DNA from: Spiroplasma clarkii
GTDB lineage: Bacteria; Bacillota_I; Bacilli_A; Mycoplasmatales; Mycoplasmataceae
Direction of reading: 5' to 3'
Assembly: GCF_002795265.1 (NCBI RefSeq)
Contig: NZ_CP024870.1
Span: forward strand, 558,001-622,000
DNA length: 64,000 nucleotides
Shown here: positions 1-14,316 of the stretch, piece by piece
Numbering within the stretch: position 1 is the first letter of the stretch
Layout: each line of letters begins with the position of its first letter
Program-made: the position numbers and the translations under genes
Notes under the pieces: generated by a model
Database searches by the model: none
Seen by the model: only the letters and a program-made list of their open reading frames with translations
Told to the model about the DNA's origin: nothing

Positions 1-345
<345 letters not shown>

Positions 346-649
346 ATGGAGTTAACTATAGATTAGTACATAAAGCTGAGCGAATCGATAAAACAGCTTT
401 TGATTATATTCTGGTTCTATCTAGTTTTCAGGGATTGTTAGAGCATTTTTTTGCTCTTAATCTCTGAAAAAAATTGTTCTTTGAAAACTGAATATTAGAT
501 GAAAAAAGACATTTTATTTTTTCTACGTTTCAATTTATTGAAACAAATGACAGTAACTTAATTTAAATATTAAAAAATTACTAAGAAAAAATCTAAAATT
601 TCAAATTTTTATATAGAATAGATTATCTATAATGCAATAGGATTTCTTT
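346..649 (+). other. 16S-23S internal transcribed spacer, no tRNA
   Basis: About 300 bp separate the two rRNAs. I looked for tRNA landmarks (GTTCGA loop, acceptor pairing, CCA) and found none, so this spacer lacks the tRNA genes many Firmicutes carry. It has a hairpin near 446-472 (GAGCA-T6-TGCTC with flanking pairing) and an antitermination-like GTTCTTTGAAAACTGAATA segment at 476-494, similar to the box regions of mycoplasma rRNA spacers. Sequence next to the 23S start pairs with sequence after its end and forms the processing stalk. Confidence 0.8.
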
Positions 650-3561
<2,912 letters not shown>

Positions 3562-3662
3562 AAAAGAATCCTAAAAAAAATTGCTTATAGAATAAATTTA
3601 TCTAATGTTCAGTTTTGAGAGTACAATTTGTTGCAAGTCAACAACTCTCGAAAAAATTTAAG

Positions 3663-3769
3663 ATCTGGTGGCCATAGCGCTAGGGTAATACCTGTTCCCA
3701 TGCCGAACACAGTAGTCAAGGCTAGCTGCGCCGAAGATAGTATCATGCAAAAATAGGACGTTGCCAGTT
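3663..3769 (+). rRNA. rrf: 5S ribosomal RNA
   Basis: About 107 nt with the conserved core CCCATGCCGAACACAG. The terminal helix is formed by TCTGGTGGC at the start and GTTGCCAG at the end. It follows 23S by about 100 bp and is followed at once by a strong hairpin terminator, which gives the standard order 16S-23S-5S. The ends are approximate to about 2 nt. Confidence 0.93.
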
Positions 3770-3775
3770 TAAAGC

Positions 3776-3804
3776 AAAAGCACATCAATTGATGTGCTTT
3801 TTTG
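3776..3804 (+). terminator. rRNA operon terminator
   Basis: A perfect stem AAAGCACATC/GATGTGCTTT with a short AATT loop is followed by a T-run. It lies six bases after 5S, where the rRNA transcript should end. Confidence 0.9.
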
Positions 3805-4021
3805 CTGATTTTTTAATTCTAAAGATCTTCTTAATGCTGATTTTTAGGGGAATTTTGTCAAAAAAAATTAGTGTATAAAAATATTATACAATATTTTGGA
3901 AAAAAATTGTTAAAATTACAAAAACTTAAAAGTTATTTTACAAATTTCGAAGTTTTTTTATTTTGGAAATTATTTTATATAAATCAAATAAGTATGGTAA
4001 AAATATATTGGAGGTGGGGAA

Positions 4022-4141
4022 ATGATTAAAAAAGGTAATTATCAAAAATTAATTGATAAAATTTATAAAATTGAATGTAAAAAATTAAATAAAGCAAAAC
4101 TTCTTGTAGATTTTAAACGTGCGTACCCAAGTCATGCTTAG
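4022..4141 (+). CDS. Micro-ORF, 39 aa, function unknown
   Basis: The start ATG follows a very strong ribosome binding site (GGAGGTGGGG, about 7 nt upstream), with AT-rich promoter-like sequence before it. The predicted peptide is 39 residues, strongly basic (many Lys), begins MIKKGNYQKLIDKIYKIECK and ends at TAG. I recognise no family. Without the SD site I would not list it. It may be a real small protein, the 5' remnant of a broken gene, or a leader peptide for the 4343 gene, since a hairpin lies between them. Nothing in-frame after the stop looks like a continuation of a protein. Confidence 0.35.
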   Translation: MIKKGNYQKLIDKIYKIECKKLNKAKLLVDFKRAYPSHA

Positions 4142-4169
4142 GTTCAATAGTCTTACTCATATTTAACTA

Positions 4170-4224
4170 ATAATAAATTAACTGCAACAACCACCAGTAT
4201 TTTAAAGGATTTATCTTTAAGAAT
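4170..4224 (+). terminator. Possible weak terminator or hairpin
   Basis: The segment AACAACC...GGTTGTTTTTG encloses an inner hairpin TTAAAGGATTTATCTTTAA and ends in a short T-run. It sits between the 39-aa ORF and the next gene. The long loop makes it a weak candidate. Confidence 0.35.
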
Positions 4225-4342
4225 GAGGTTGTTTTTGTATTTTATAAGCACTTCTTGAAAAAAACTTTAAATAATCAAGATAAGTAGTGTAGAATTTTAA
4301 GGTGTAGAGTTTCAAACAGGGTACTTATTTGGGAGGATTGTA

Positions 4343-4792
4343 ATGCAACAAATCTTACTTGATTTTAATAATAAATACACTAAAACTATTAATAAAACCA
4401 AAATTCATAACATAGAATTTTATTGAGAGTTTTGTGGATTTAGTGAAATTATTAATACTAATAATTTTTTTACCTTTATTGAAACAAGACTAAAAATGAA
4501 GTTAAATAAAACTCAAGAGGATCATCTAGTGTCAAAAATTGACTGTTTAAGAAGTTTGCTCAATCATGAACTTATTTCATCCCCAGTTAGTAACAAAAAC
4601 CTAATTTTAAATTATCTTTTAAAATGTTACACAAGTATTCGAGATTTTATTAATGAAACTTTATTTGCCTATGTTCTGTACAGTTATCTCCATGAAGATA
4701 TTGAGTACCAACACCAAGTTTATGACATTGATGACTTTTATCAGCTTTGTCAAAGTCTTTTAACTAGAAAAATTAAAAAAATTGAAACTTAG
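4343..4792 (+). CDS. Hypothetical protein, 149 aa
   Basis: A 149-residue reading frame starting at an ATG seven bases after GGGAGGA and containing one TGA read as Trp (residue 29, in EFYWEFCGF). The protein looks soluble, with alternating charged and aromatic residues and no signal peptide or TM segment. The second half (DFINETLFAYVLYSYLHEDI) looks helical. I recognise no family. Codon use matches the neighbouring genes. It stands alone: the next gene begins 210 bp later behind its own promoter-like DNA. Reality of the ORF is likely; its function is unknown. Confidence 0.6.
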
Positions 4793-5002
4793 TTTTACAT
4801 GTCTTTTTTAAAAAAACAAGATTAAGGTCCTAAAGTAGTTAGAATAACTAAAATTTTGTTCTAATCTGCTAGTAAAAGTTGTTTAAGTGATTAATTTTAG
4901 AAATTAATAAGGAAATTTTAGATTATAGGCATTTTTTCTAAAAACTCTAAATTTTTTAGTTTAAATTTTATATAATAATGATAGTGAGTGGGGGAAAAGT
5001 AA

Positions 5003-5770
5003 ATGCTCTTTTGGTATAAAAAAAATAGATCAAGCTTGTTATTAAGTATCAAAATACTAGCCATTTTGACTTTTTTGATTCTCCTATCAATTACTAATTT
5101 TTGAGGTAATCACAATAATTATTCATTGACCTATTATACTTTAAAATTTTTACAATCATTGTTGATTTTGTTAATTGCTGTAGTTAGTTCATTTTTATTA
5201 ATAAAAAGTCTCTTAAAAAAAATCAAGGCAAATAATAACATAATTTCAAAAAGAGTGGTCTTTTTTGAAACTATCACTGATAATAAGTTTATTTTAAATA
5301 TCTTAATTATTTTTTTAATGTTTTTTTATGCTTCAATTATTCCCAAAGACATTATTAACCTTCAAAACAGTTTGATTGGTTCAGAGATAATTATTTCATT
5401 TAGAAATATCTTAATTTATCGTCTTCGTTACAGAATGTTTAAGATCTTAAATTACACTACTACAAATTCAGCTTCAAATTGATTTAGAAGTGTTATCATT
5501 TTAATTGTGTTTTTAGGTGCCTTTTTTATGGTCTACCAATTGTTTTGTCTAACTTATCAAAGTTGAATTTTATACAAAATTGATATCTTTATTAGTGATA
5601 AAAAATCAAATTTTGCAAAAGCTGATGAAGAATTAAAATTGATTTTACAATCTGAAAATCAATTCAAATCTAATAATAACCCTGAAACTGAAGAACAGTT
5701 TTTATTTGCCCGAAACATCATCTTGATTAGATCCTTTTTGAAAGCAACCCAACCCCCAATTCTCTTTTAA
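5003..5770 (+). CDS. Four-TM membrane protein upstream of the GH85 glycosidase
   Basis: 255 residues with TGA=Trp at several positions. Four hydrophobic segments are visible: residues ~12-34 (ILAILTFLILLSITNFW), ~50-72 (SLLILLIAVVSSFLLI), ~90-111 (FILNILIIFLMFFYASII) and ~160-185 (SVIILIVFLGAFFMVYQLF). They are followed by a hydrophilic C-terminal tail of about 60 residues. The start follows GGGGGAAAAG. I recognise no domain. It lies 32 bp upstream of the secreted glycosidase gene and probably shares its transcript, so a role linked to that enzyme or its ABC transporter is an inference from position only. Confidence 0.7.
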
Positions 5771-5802
5771 ATATTACAGAATATAGAAAAGAGGAAAAAT
5801 CA

Positions 5803-8343
5803 ATGAAAAAAATACTGAATCTTTTAGCAGTAATTTCTTTAACTTCCCCAATTGCAGCAGTTGTTGCTTGCAAAAGTCCAAAATTTGGAACTGATTTAAG
5901 TAAAGTTAAAGATTATGATTGAACTGCTGAAGAACCATATTTTGAAGGTTACAACCAAGTTGGTGCAAGTGCTTTACCTTCAAATGGAATAACCGATCTT
6001 GGTAAAATTACAATTAAAAATAAAAATAGTTATTTAAATTTAGCAGATTTTAATACAGGGTTTCAAATTGAAACTGAAATTAAAAAACAAGCAGCTACAG
6101 GAGTACCATTAAATGCTAAATTTTTACCAAATGGTCAAGGAAAAACAACTGTGACTGAAGTCTCAAAAGCAGAGTATTATGATAGAATTAATCAATTAGT
6201 TAATTGAAGTTATGACACTTCATTAGATGCAAAATACAATACTGCCCGAATTCCTTTGCAACAAGCAAGCAAAGTAAAAACAAAATGAGTTTCAAGTCAA
6301 GATGACCGCATTATGGAAATGAACATGAACACCATTATTCCACACACTTCAATGGCAAATACTATTATTGGTAATAACCGTGCTTATGAAAGATCATTTA
6401 ATAACTATCAGTATAATGATGTTATGGTGGCTTGGGCTGGTGCTATTGATGAAGGAATTATTGTTCCTCCTGGGAAAAACCAAGTTGAAAAAGGTCATTT
6501 AAATGGAACAAAAGTTTTAGGAAATGTCTTTTTAGATGGTTATCATGGTTTAACTAAAGAAAAACTATCAGGTTTTCTTGAAAAAGATAGCAATGGAAAT
6601 TACAAAGTGGCTGATGTCTTAATTGATATTGCAGCAAAAATGGGTTTTGACGGATGATTTTGAAATAATGAACCAAATGGTGAACAACCCAATGGAACCA
6701 TTGTTGATTACAAAGAAACTGTTGAAATTATGAAACAAATGCAAGCAAAAATTGCAGCAAGCACAGATCCTGCTGTGAAAAATTTAATAGTTTATGGTTA
6801 CAGAAACCATGGTACTTTAGCACTTGATGTTGATGGAAAAACCCCAGCAGACCTAGAGGCAAATGAAATTTGAAAAAACACAAATTATTATGTTAATGAT
6901 TTTTATCGTTTTCCAATTCAAATGCAAACCTTTATGAAAGCAAATGGTTTGTTAGATGCAAATAATAAACCAACTGCTGATGCTTTTAAAGTGTTTAACA
7001 TGTTAAATACTGGGGCTTGAGTTGGAGATAAAATCTACTTAAATGAAGATCGTATTGGAACTACAGATTTTAGACAACTAACTCATTTAGTGACTCAATC
7101 TGATGATACCCCTTATGATTTAACAACAAAAGTTGGGCAGGAAAAATTTTACGAAGACTATATGAAAGGAAACTGAAAATATAGTGGAGAAGCCATAAAT
7201 TCATTGTCTATGTTTGCTTCACATGTCCCAAATGACTTAGCAGAAAGTAAAATGGGTGACACTCGTACAGCTACCCAGGATATTTACAGTTTAGTTTATG
7301 CTAGTGACTATGATGACATTTTACATACAGGAAGAAATAAAGCTCTTTCAGATAATGACACTGGAGTGAGTTATTATCCAGACCCTGAACTTGATGCACA
7401 ACTTGAGGAGAAATCTTCAGGAGTTGGAAATTTAATTTCAGAAAAAACTACTTTGGTAGACTCAAATCCAGACTTTGTAACCAATTTTTCAACTGGGCAA
7501 GGAGTTGTTTTTAACACTCAAGCTAAAGATGGTTCAATATCAACAATTTCAAACTACCCATGAAGCAATACAAATATTGCAGACACTCAACCAACTTACA
7601 AATGAAAAGTGGCTACTGATGCTGGGGTTCAGTTAAATAAAACTGATGGAGTTTCTGGATATTATGATTATTACAACCCATACTTAAAAGGAAATTCAAT
7701 TGCTTTAGGTGGAGGTTATGACACTACTGGAAAAATTCAAGAAGGAACTTTTACAAAGGATGCAACTTACAATTGAACTATTATGGGTGCAGATTATTCA
7801 AGCACCAAAAGAGAAATTAGTATGGTAGTTAAAGGTGACACAGATAAAGTTAACTTAGAAAACTTAACAATTAATGTAACTGACCAATCAGGTGAAATGA
7901 CTAAATTTACACCAACTAAGACAAATCTTGCCAATGGTTGGGTGAAAATAAGTGCACAAGCATCAAGTCAAATTTCTCAAATTGGACTAGGATTTACTGC
8001 AAAAGCTGCTAAACTTACTTTAAATGTTGGAGAAATTGCGGTGAAAGATAGTTCTGTTCGAAATACACCAAAAGCAACTACCCCAGAATTAACCAGTGAA
8101 TATTTAGTAGCAAGAAATAATCAAATGAACCTGCGTTTGAATTTTAACCATATAATTGATGATAGTATTTATAGTTATTATGAAATTTATCAAAAAAACT
8201 CAGATGCTAGCTTAACAATGGTTGGTCAATCAAATGCCAACAATTATTATATAAAAAATGTTGCAGCATCAATTTCTGAATTTTATGTAAAAAGCATTAA
8301 TAAAGCAAGTAATTCAATAGATTGAGTAAAATTTGAGGTTTAA
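5803..8343 (+). CDS. Secreted endo-beta-N-acetylglucosaminidase lipoprotein (GH85 family)
   Basis: 846 residues. The N-terminus is a lipoprotein signal (MKKILNLLAVISLTSPIAAV) followed by the lipobox VVAC, so it is anchored on the outer face of the membrane. Residues ~165-420 match the GH85 catalytic domain: VMVAWAGAIDEGIIVPPGK, then LNGTKVLGNVFLDGYHG, then IAAKMGFDGWFWNNEP. Family knowledge places the catalytic pair Asn-x-Glu in the last motif; here it is N288-N289-E290, preserved. Both Trp of this motif are coded by TGA. GH85 enzymes cut the chitobiose core of N-linked glycans, so the protein may release host sugars. The C-terminal ~330 residues look beta-rich and are probably carbohydrate-binding or Ig-like. 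The stop lies 4 bp before the ABC ATPase start, so the genes are coupled. Confidence 0.85.
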
Positions 8344-8347
8344 TAGT

Positions 8348-9064
8348 ATGATTGAAGTAAAAAATATTCATAAAAAATTTGGTAAAAAAATAGTTTTAGA
8401 AGACATCTCTTTAACTATAAAAGATGGCGAAGTTTTAGGGTTATTGGGTTCAAATGGTAGTGGTAAAACTACCTTGTTAGATATAATTATTGGCCAACAA
8501 AAACCAACTTCTGGAACTGTTTCAATTGATGGTAAAAAAGATGGATATAAAAATGTCGGAATTCAATTTCAAGAAGGAAGTTGACCCAAAGGGGTCACTG
8601 CCAAACTTCTAATTCAATATTTTAGAAGAAAACAAAAAGCATTGACTGAAGAATATGTAATTAAGTTAATAGAACTTTTTGAGATCAAAGATTTCTTAGA
8701 ACTTGATTTAAATCAATTAAGTGGGGGTCAAAAACAAAGACTAAATACTTTATTAGCAGTTATTAATGACCCTAAATATATATGTTTAGATGAGATGATT
8801 ACTGGATTAGACTTAAAAATGCAACTTAAGTTAATCGAATGAATTGGTGAGCTGAAAAAACACCAAAAAACCATTATTATAATTTCACATAATCCTGAGG
8901 AAGTGGAGGTTTTGTGTGATTCATTTGTGATTATTGAAAGAGGTCACATTTATTATGAGGCAAGTGTTGCAAAGGCAATAAAAGAATTTGGATCTATCAG
9001 AAATATGATGATCAAATATTATAAAGAGGAGTTAAAATCAAATGTCATTTCAAAATCAAAGTAA
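8348..9064 (+). CDS. ABC transporter ATP-binding protein
   Basis: 238 residues, a single ATPase domain. Walker A is GSNGSGKTT near residue 37, the Q-loop is FQEGSW, the signature is LSGGQKQRL near residue 126, Walker B is YICLDEM with the catalytic Glu, and the switch His is in IISHNPEE. This is the usual size for an ABC-2 type transporter ATPase. It starts 4 bp after the GH85 gene and its end overlaps the following permease by 23 bp, so the three genes are almost certainly co-transcribed. Substrate unknown; an exporter or lipid/drug type is most consistent with the ABC-2 partner. Confidence 0.9.
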
Positions 9065-9902
9065 ATTGTATTTTGTCAATATTTGAAATAATTTCAAAAT
9101 TATTGCCTCATCAATTTTAAAAAATTTAAGAACTTATTTATATGTTATTATTATTCCAATCTTTTTCTTGACAGCTTTATTTATTTATCAAAATACAAAT
9201 TTAGCATCAGAAATCAAGATTTCAAGAATAGTTAGCTTTTTACATGTGCCTGGATTTATGTTAATTTTCTTGGTTAATGTGACTATTGCTGAATGAAAAA
9301 ACTCAGTCTTTTTAAAGCGTATTCATTCTGCTGGTGTTAGCAAAGTCAACTTTTTAATCTCTATGGCTATTTTTATCTTTGTGCTAGGAATAGTTTCAGT
9401 GTTAATTTCTTTTGGTTACTTGTTAATTCTAAGTCAAATTTTCTTCAAGTCACTTCACGTGACTGCACAATTAAGATTAATTTCATTTGGTGGTTGAATC
9501 GCCACATGATATGGAGTCTTTTTAACTATTGGTATTTCAATTACACTAGGAATTATTACCAGTGGTTTGCTAAAAAGTGTAGCATTATCTCAAACAATTA
9601 CTACATTGATTATTTTATTCTCATTAATTTTTTCAGATAACTTTTTGGGTCCAGAGTTTGTTGGAAAAGACAAATATTTAACTGCAATTAGTTACTTTTT
9701 ACCTTACAAGTACAGTGTCTGAACAAGTTTTATTGGAGCTAGTGATGGGCTACCAAGTTTGATTTTTAATAATGATGTTAGTGCCTTTCGGATTCACTTT
9801 AGTTTTGGTTTAAATATTTGAGCTGCTTTATTTAGTGGAACAGGGTTTTTAGCTCTTTTAGGAGTTGGAGCCCATTACTCATTTAGATGAAACGCCAAAT
9901 AA
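9042..9902 (+). CDS. ABC-2 type transporter permease
   Basis: 286 residues with about six hydrophobic segments, beginning near residue 35 (YVIIIPIFFLTALFIY) and ending near residue 270 (IWAALFSGTGFLALLGVGA). The arrangement, with a cytoplasmic N-terminus, a short amphipathic lead and six TMs, is that of ABC-2 permeases. The start ATG lies inside the 3' end of the ATPase gene (23-bp overlap, different frame), with GAGGAG as SD 7-8 bases before it. It forms a transporter with the preceding ATPase. A terminator follows within 10 bp. Confidence 0.85.
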
Positions 9903-9905
9903 ATA

Positions 9906-9934
9906 TTAAAAAGGTTTTAAAAACCTTTTTTTAT
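9906..9934 (+). terminator. Terminator of the GH85-ABC operon
   Basis: The stem AAAAAGGTTTT/AAAACCTTTTT with a minimal loop runs into a T-run directly after the permease stop codon. Confidence 0.8.
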
Positions 9935-10026
9935 TAGGCAACTTTCTGTGAAAAAAGGGTAGATTAATTAAAAATAGTGTGTTATTTTAGTATAATTAGA
10001 TTGAAAAACATTTAGAAAGGCTTAGA

Positions 10027-11082
10027 ATGATGTTAAAAAAATTAGAACAAATTTTACTTGATTTTGAAAAACAAGTTAAACAAGTAAAAACCCCTGCAGA
10101 TTTAGATAATGTTAAAAGTATTTATGCTGGTAAGGATTCACCACTAACTCAGGTGTTAAAAAACCTGAGAGAAGTTGATCCTGAAACTAGAAAATTAGTT
10201 GGCGAGAAAGCTAATGAAACTAAAACCAAGATTTTTGGACAAATTAATCAAATCCAAGATGACTTTAAGTATGCAGAGTTAAAAAAACAATTAGAAAATG
10301 AAAAAGTTGATTTAACTTTACCTGGAATTAACTTAACCAAAGGAACAAAACACCCTTTAAACCTAGTAATTGAAGAAATAGCAGATATTTTTAAAGGTTT
10401 AGGTTATGACATGATTGATGGTACAGAGTTTGAAACTGATGAATTTTGTTTTCAAAAACTTAATCTCCCAGTAGGTCATCCAGCTAGAGATATGCAAGAT
10501 ACATTTTATGTTGATAAAAACACAGTTTTAAGAACTCATTGTACCAATATGACTGCTAGATTATTGACAAATTTAGCAAAAACCAAAGTTGCTGAGAAAA
10601 ATCTTGCAGCAATTAGTTATGGTAATGTCTTTCGTCGTGATGATGATGATGCCACTCATTCTCACCAATTTACCCAAATTGACGGGTTTGCTGTTGGTAA
10701 GAAAATTAGTTTTGCCAACTTAAAATGAATTTTAGAGTACATGTGTAAACGTTTGTTTGCTCCAACCACTGAAATTAGAATGCGCCCAAGTTACTTTCCT
10801 TTCACTGAACCAAGTGTTGAAGTTGATATTACTTGTGTTACTTGTGCTGGTTTGGGATGTAAAATCTGTAAATTTACAGGTTGAATTGAAATTTTAGGAG
10901 CTGGAATGATTGCTCCTGAAGTCATTGAATTAAATGGTTTAGATCCAAGTCAAGTGGGAGGTCTTGCCTTTGGAATTGGGGTTGAAAGAGTTGCTATGTT
11001 AAAATTTGGGATTAAAAATATTAGAGACTTTTATGAAAATGATACTCGTTTCTTACAACAATTTAAATTTTTTGGAGATTAA
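10027..11082 (+). CDS. pheS: Phenylalanyl-tRNA synthetase alpha subunit
   Basis: 351 residues, a normal bacterial PheS length. Charges tRNA-Phe as an alpha2-beta2 tetramer with PheT. The N-terminal coiled coil (~1-90) is followed by the class II catalytic core: motif 2 [19 protein letters not shown] near residue 205 and motif 3 [19 protein letters not shown] near residue 320. A Cys cluster ([17 protein letters not shown]) precedes motif 3. Two adjacent ATG codons (10027 and 10030) follow GAAAGGCTTAG; the first is used here. A promoter-like TATAAT-type region lies just upstream. It is the first gene of pheS-pheT-DUF177-rpmF. Confidence 0.96.
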
Positions 11083-11101
11083 AAGAAGGAGAGCTTAGAA
11101 T

Positions 11102-13516
11102 ATGATAATTACAAGAAGATGATTAGAAAACTTTATTGACCTTACTGGTGTTAAAGACAAAGACATTACTATTGCCCTAAACTCTCTAGGTTTTGAAGTT
11201 GATGCTTATAAATCTTATCAAGAACTTAATGATAACTTAACTTTGGGTTATGTAACAAATGTAGCCCCAATGCCAGGCACACATTTGAACTATTGTTTTG
11301 TTGATAAAGGTGAGGAATTAGTTTCTCCCATTGTCACAGGAGCCACAAATGTTAGAGAAGGACAATATGTGGTGGTAGCAGATCCTGGTAAAACCATTGC
11401 TAATGGTACTACACTGAGTGTTAAAGAATTACAAGGTAAAACTAGTGAAGGTATGATGGTTTCATTGTTGGAGGTTGGAATGAGCGAAAGTGTGCTAACC
11501 CCAGCAGAAATCGATGAGTGAATTTATGAAGTTCATACTAAACAAGAGGCTTACCAGTTAATTGGAAATAGTGATGCTTTAGAAGTTATTGGTTTTAAAG
11601 ATTCAACTTGAGAAGTTGATCTTACTTTAAATCGTAGTGATGCTTTGGGTGCTTTACAACTGGTGAAAGAATTGGCAAATTATTTTGCAAAAACAGTAAC
11701 AAACTTAGCAGATGTTTATACTGAAAAAAAATCCCCAAACCCTGTTCCAGTTTCATTTGTGAATAATAAGCTTAGTCAAAAATTGGTGCGTAGTTTAGCA
11801 CTACAACAATTTGATACAAAAAAAGTGTTGACAATTGATGAAAGAACTTTAAATATTTATTCAACCCAAGATGTTTGGTTGAAATTTTCTCAAGCTAAAA
11901 CTACTGACAATTTCTTTTTAGATTTAGCAAATGCAATTGCAATTGAAACTGGACAACCTGTTTTATTTGTTGATCCAAAAAAACTTAATAAACAATTGGA
12001 AATTAAAGATAATAGTAATGAAACTAACCCAGTTAATTTTCAATTAATGCATGGTAAAGATGTTGTGGCAACTTTGGGTGTTGACTTTAATGAGGCTTTT
12101 TTACCAACAGTTGATAGTGAGCAAATTTTAGCAATTTATCTAAGTCTAGATCCAGTTGCTATGAGAAAACAACAAAAATCATTTAACAGTTCTTCAGTTT
12201 TTTTACAACGTTGAATGAAACCAATTTCTTCACGTCTTTATGAAATTGCAGCAAAACACACAGTGCATTGGTTAGACCAATATGATTTATATGGTGCTTC
12301 AAGTCAATTAGAAGTACAAATCCCAAGCAAAGAAGTTGATGTAGAAATTGAGTTAGATTTGGTTTATTTAAACCAAATGTTGGGAATTGAATTGCCATTT
12401 AAAACTATTCAGGAGTTATTTTCTGGTTTAAATTTTGAAGTAAAACAAATTAATCCACAATTGTTGAGTTTTAAAGTTGATTTTGCTCGAACAGATATTA
12501 GTCACCAAGCTCACTTGGTTGAAGAAATTGCTCGTTTATATGGTTATAATAAAATTCCAAGTTTTGCTCCAGAAATTAAAGTTCTAGCAAAACCAAAAGC
12601 ACTTGAGGTAGTTTTAAAAAACCAAGTTGAAAATTATCTAACAGGTTTAGGTTTTTATAATGTTAAAACTTATGCTTTGCTGAACCTTCAAGAAGTGGAA
12701 AAATGGGATTTATTTGGTTTAAAAGACCCAATTAAATTAATGGCTCCATTAAGTAAAAATCGAGAAGCTTATCGTTTGAGTCTTTCGAGAAGTTTAATTG
12801 AAGCTGCTAGCTTTAATTCAACAAAAGGTAATAAAAATTTAAAACTTTATGAAGTGGGAGACGTTTATAACTTAAACAATACTCGTGAAAAACATTTAGC
12901 AATGTTAGTAACTGGAGATAGTTTTAGTCAAAAAGCTTACAAACTTGAGTTAAAACCAAATTATGCTTATTTAAAAGGGGTTTTTGATGAAATTTGTGCA
13001 CAGTACCAAATTTCGACAAATCATGTAGAGATAAACAATTTCACAAATTTATTTGAAGAAATTCACCCATATATTAATGGGGAAATTAAAGTAAATAATC
13101 AATTGGTAGGGTTTATTTATAAACTGAATCCAAGGTTTGAACAAGCTCAAAAACTTGATAGTACCTTTGTTTTAGAACTTAATTTAACTCTACTTGAACA
13201 ATTAGCTAATTTACAAGTTGTTGTTAATGAAGTTTCAAAATTCCAAAAAACATCAAGAGATGTTACAATGCTTTTGAGTGATAAACACCAATATAATTCA
13301 GTCATTAAAGAAATTACAAAAGGTTTAAAATATTTACAAACCACTAGTTTGGTAGATATTTACCAAGATGAAGCTTTAAAAACTCAAAATTTACAAGCAG
13401 TTTCAGTTAATTTTGTTTTTAACAGTGTTACAACCCAGTTAACTGATGAAATGGTAAGTAAAGAGTGAGAGCAAGTTTTACAAAAACTAGCTAAATTAAA
13501 AATTGAGGTGAAATAA
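11102..13516 (+). CDS. pheT: Phenylalanyl-tRNA synthetase beta subunit
   Basis: 804 residues with many TGA=Trp codons. Domain order is as expected: N-terminal segment, EMAP/tRNA-binding OB domain (~45-150, with GYVTNVAPMPGTHLNYCFV), B3/B4, B5 (LVYLNQMLGIELPFKTIQEL near residue 420), a catalytic-like core and the C-terminal FDX-ACB anticodon-binding domain (FQKTSRDVTMLLSDKHQYNS near 715). The SD AGAAGGAGAG lies upstream of the ATG. The TAA stop overlaps the next ATG (TAATG), giving translational coupling to the DUF177 gene. Confidence 0.95.
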
Positions 13517-14016
13517 TGTTAAAAAAAATCATTGAAATGAATAAACATCAAAAAATTGATCTAAATTTTAGTTATGAACCAACTGATCAATATCACCATG
13601 ATTTAATTAAAAAAATTGACAATATTTCAGTGGTTGGAACTTTAAATTATCAAGATAATTTAAAATGTCTATTAGTTCAAGCCAAAATATTTGCCACAAT
13701 TGAAGCAGTTGATGCTCGTGATGGTCAAATTATTGTTAGTGAAAATCAAAGTTTTGAATGAGATGATGAATATTATTTTGCTCAAATTGCAGCTGACCAA
13801 CACAACTTAGTTTTGGGAGATGACTTTGACATTAAAGGTTATGCAATTGAGCAAATAGTTTTAAATATTCCTTTAAATTTCACAAAAAATTGTGGTAAAA
13901 TTTCATTTGTCGGTAAAGATTTTAAATTGCTATCCGAAGAAGAATTTGAACAAGAACAATTAGATAAAATAGATCCACGTTGGGAAGTTCTTAAAGATTT
14001 TAAAGTTGATAAATAG
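13516..14016 (+). CDS. DUF177 / YceD-family protein
   Basis: 166 residues with one TGA=Trp (residue 82). The C-terminal signature DPRWEVLKDF and the position directly before rpmF are typical of the DUF177 (YceD) family, which often accompanies rpmF and is linked to 23S rRNA or large-subunit biogenesis. Unlike most members it lacks clear Cys pairs. The start overlaps the pheT stop. A 23-bp gap with AGGAGGTG separates it from rpmF. Confidence 0.75.
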
Positions 14017-14039
14017 TCAAGTAAATAGGAGGTGTAATC

Positions 14040-14216
14040 ATGGCTGTACCATTTAGAAAGACCAGTAAGGCTGTTAAAAATAAACGTAGAAGTCATTTAG
14101 CATTAGTAAGTTCTGCAATCATTTCATGTCAAAACTGTGGAAGTATGATCAAACCACACCGTGTGTGTCGTGAATGTGGTTATTACAAAAACAAAGAAGT
14201 TAAAAAAGTTGATTAA
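14040..14216 (+). CDS. rpmF: 50S ribosomal protein L32
   Basis: 58 residues. The start MAVPFRKTSK and the zinc ribbon CQNCG...CRECGYYK (two CxxC pairs) are diagnostic of L32, and all four zinc ligands are kept. AGGAGGTG lies 7 bases before the ATG. It is the last gene of the pheST-DUF177-rpmF unit; a terminator follows directly. Confidence 0.95.
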   Translation: MAVPFRKTSKAVKNKRRSHLALVSSAIISCQNCGSMIKPHRVCRECGYYKNKEVKKVD

Positions 14217-14221
14217 TTCTT

Positions 14222-14248
14222 AAACAAGTTAAAGCTTGTTTTTTTTAT
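14222..14248 (+). terminator. Terminator after rpmF
   Basis: The stem AAACAAGTT/AGCTTGTTT with a run of T follows the rpmF stop codon within 6 bp. Confidence 0.8.
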
Positions 14249-14316
14249 TAAAAAAGTTAAATATTTTTGGCAAAATTCCTTCAAATTAAGCGATTAATAT
14301 ATTAGGAGGTGGTTAG

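Noticed and set aside
346-649. tRNA-Ile or tRNA-Ala in the rRNA spacer
   Set aside because: No T-arm, anticodon stem or CCA that pairs; only hairpins and AT-rich DNA.
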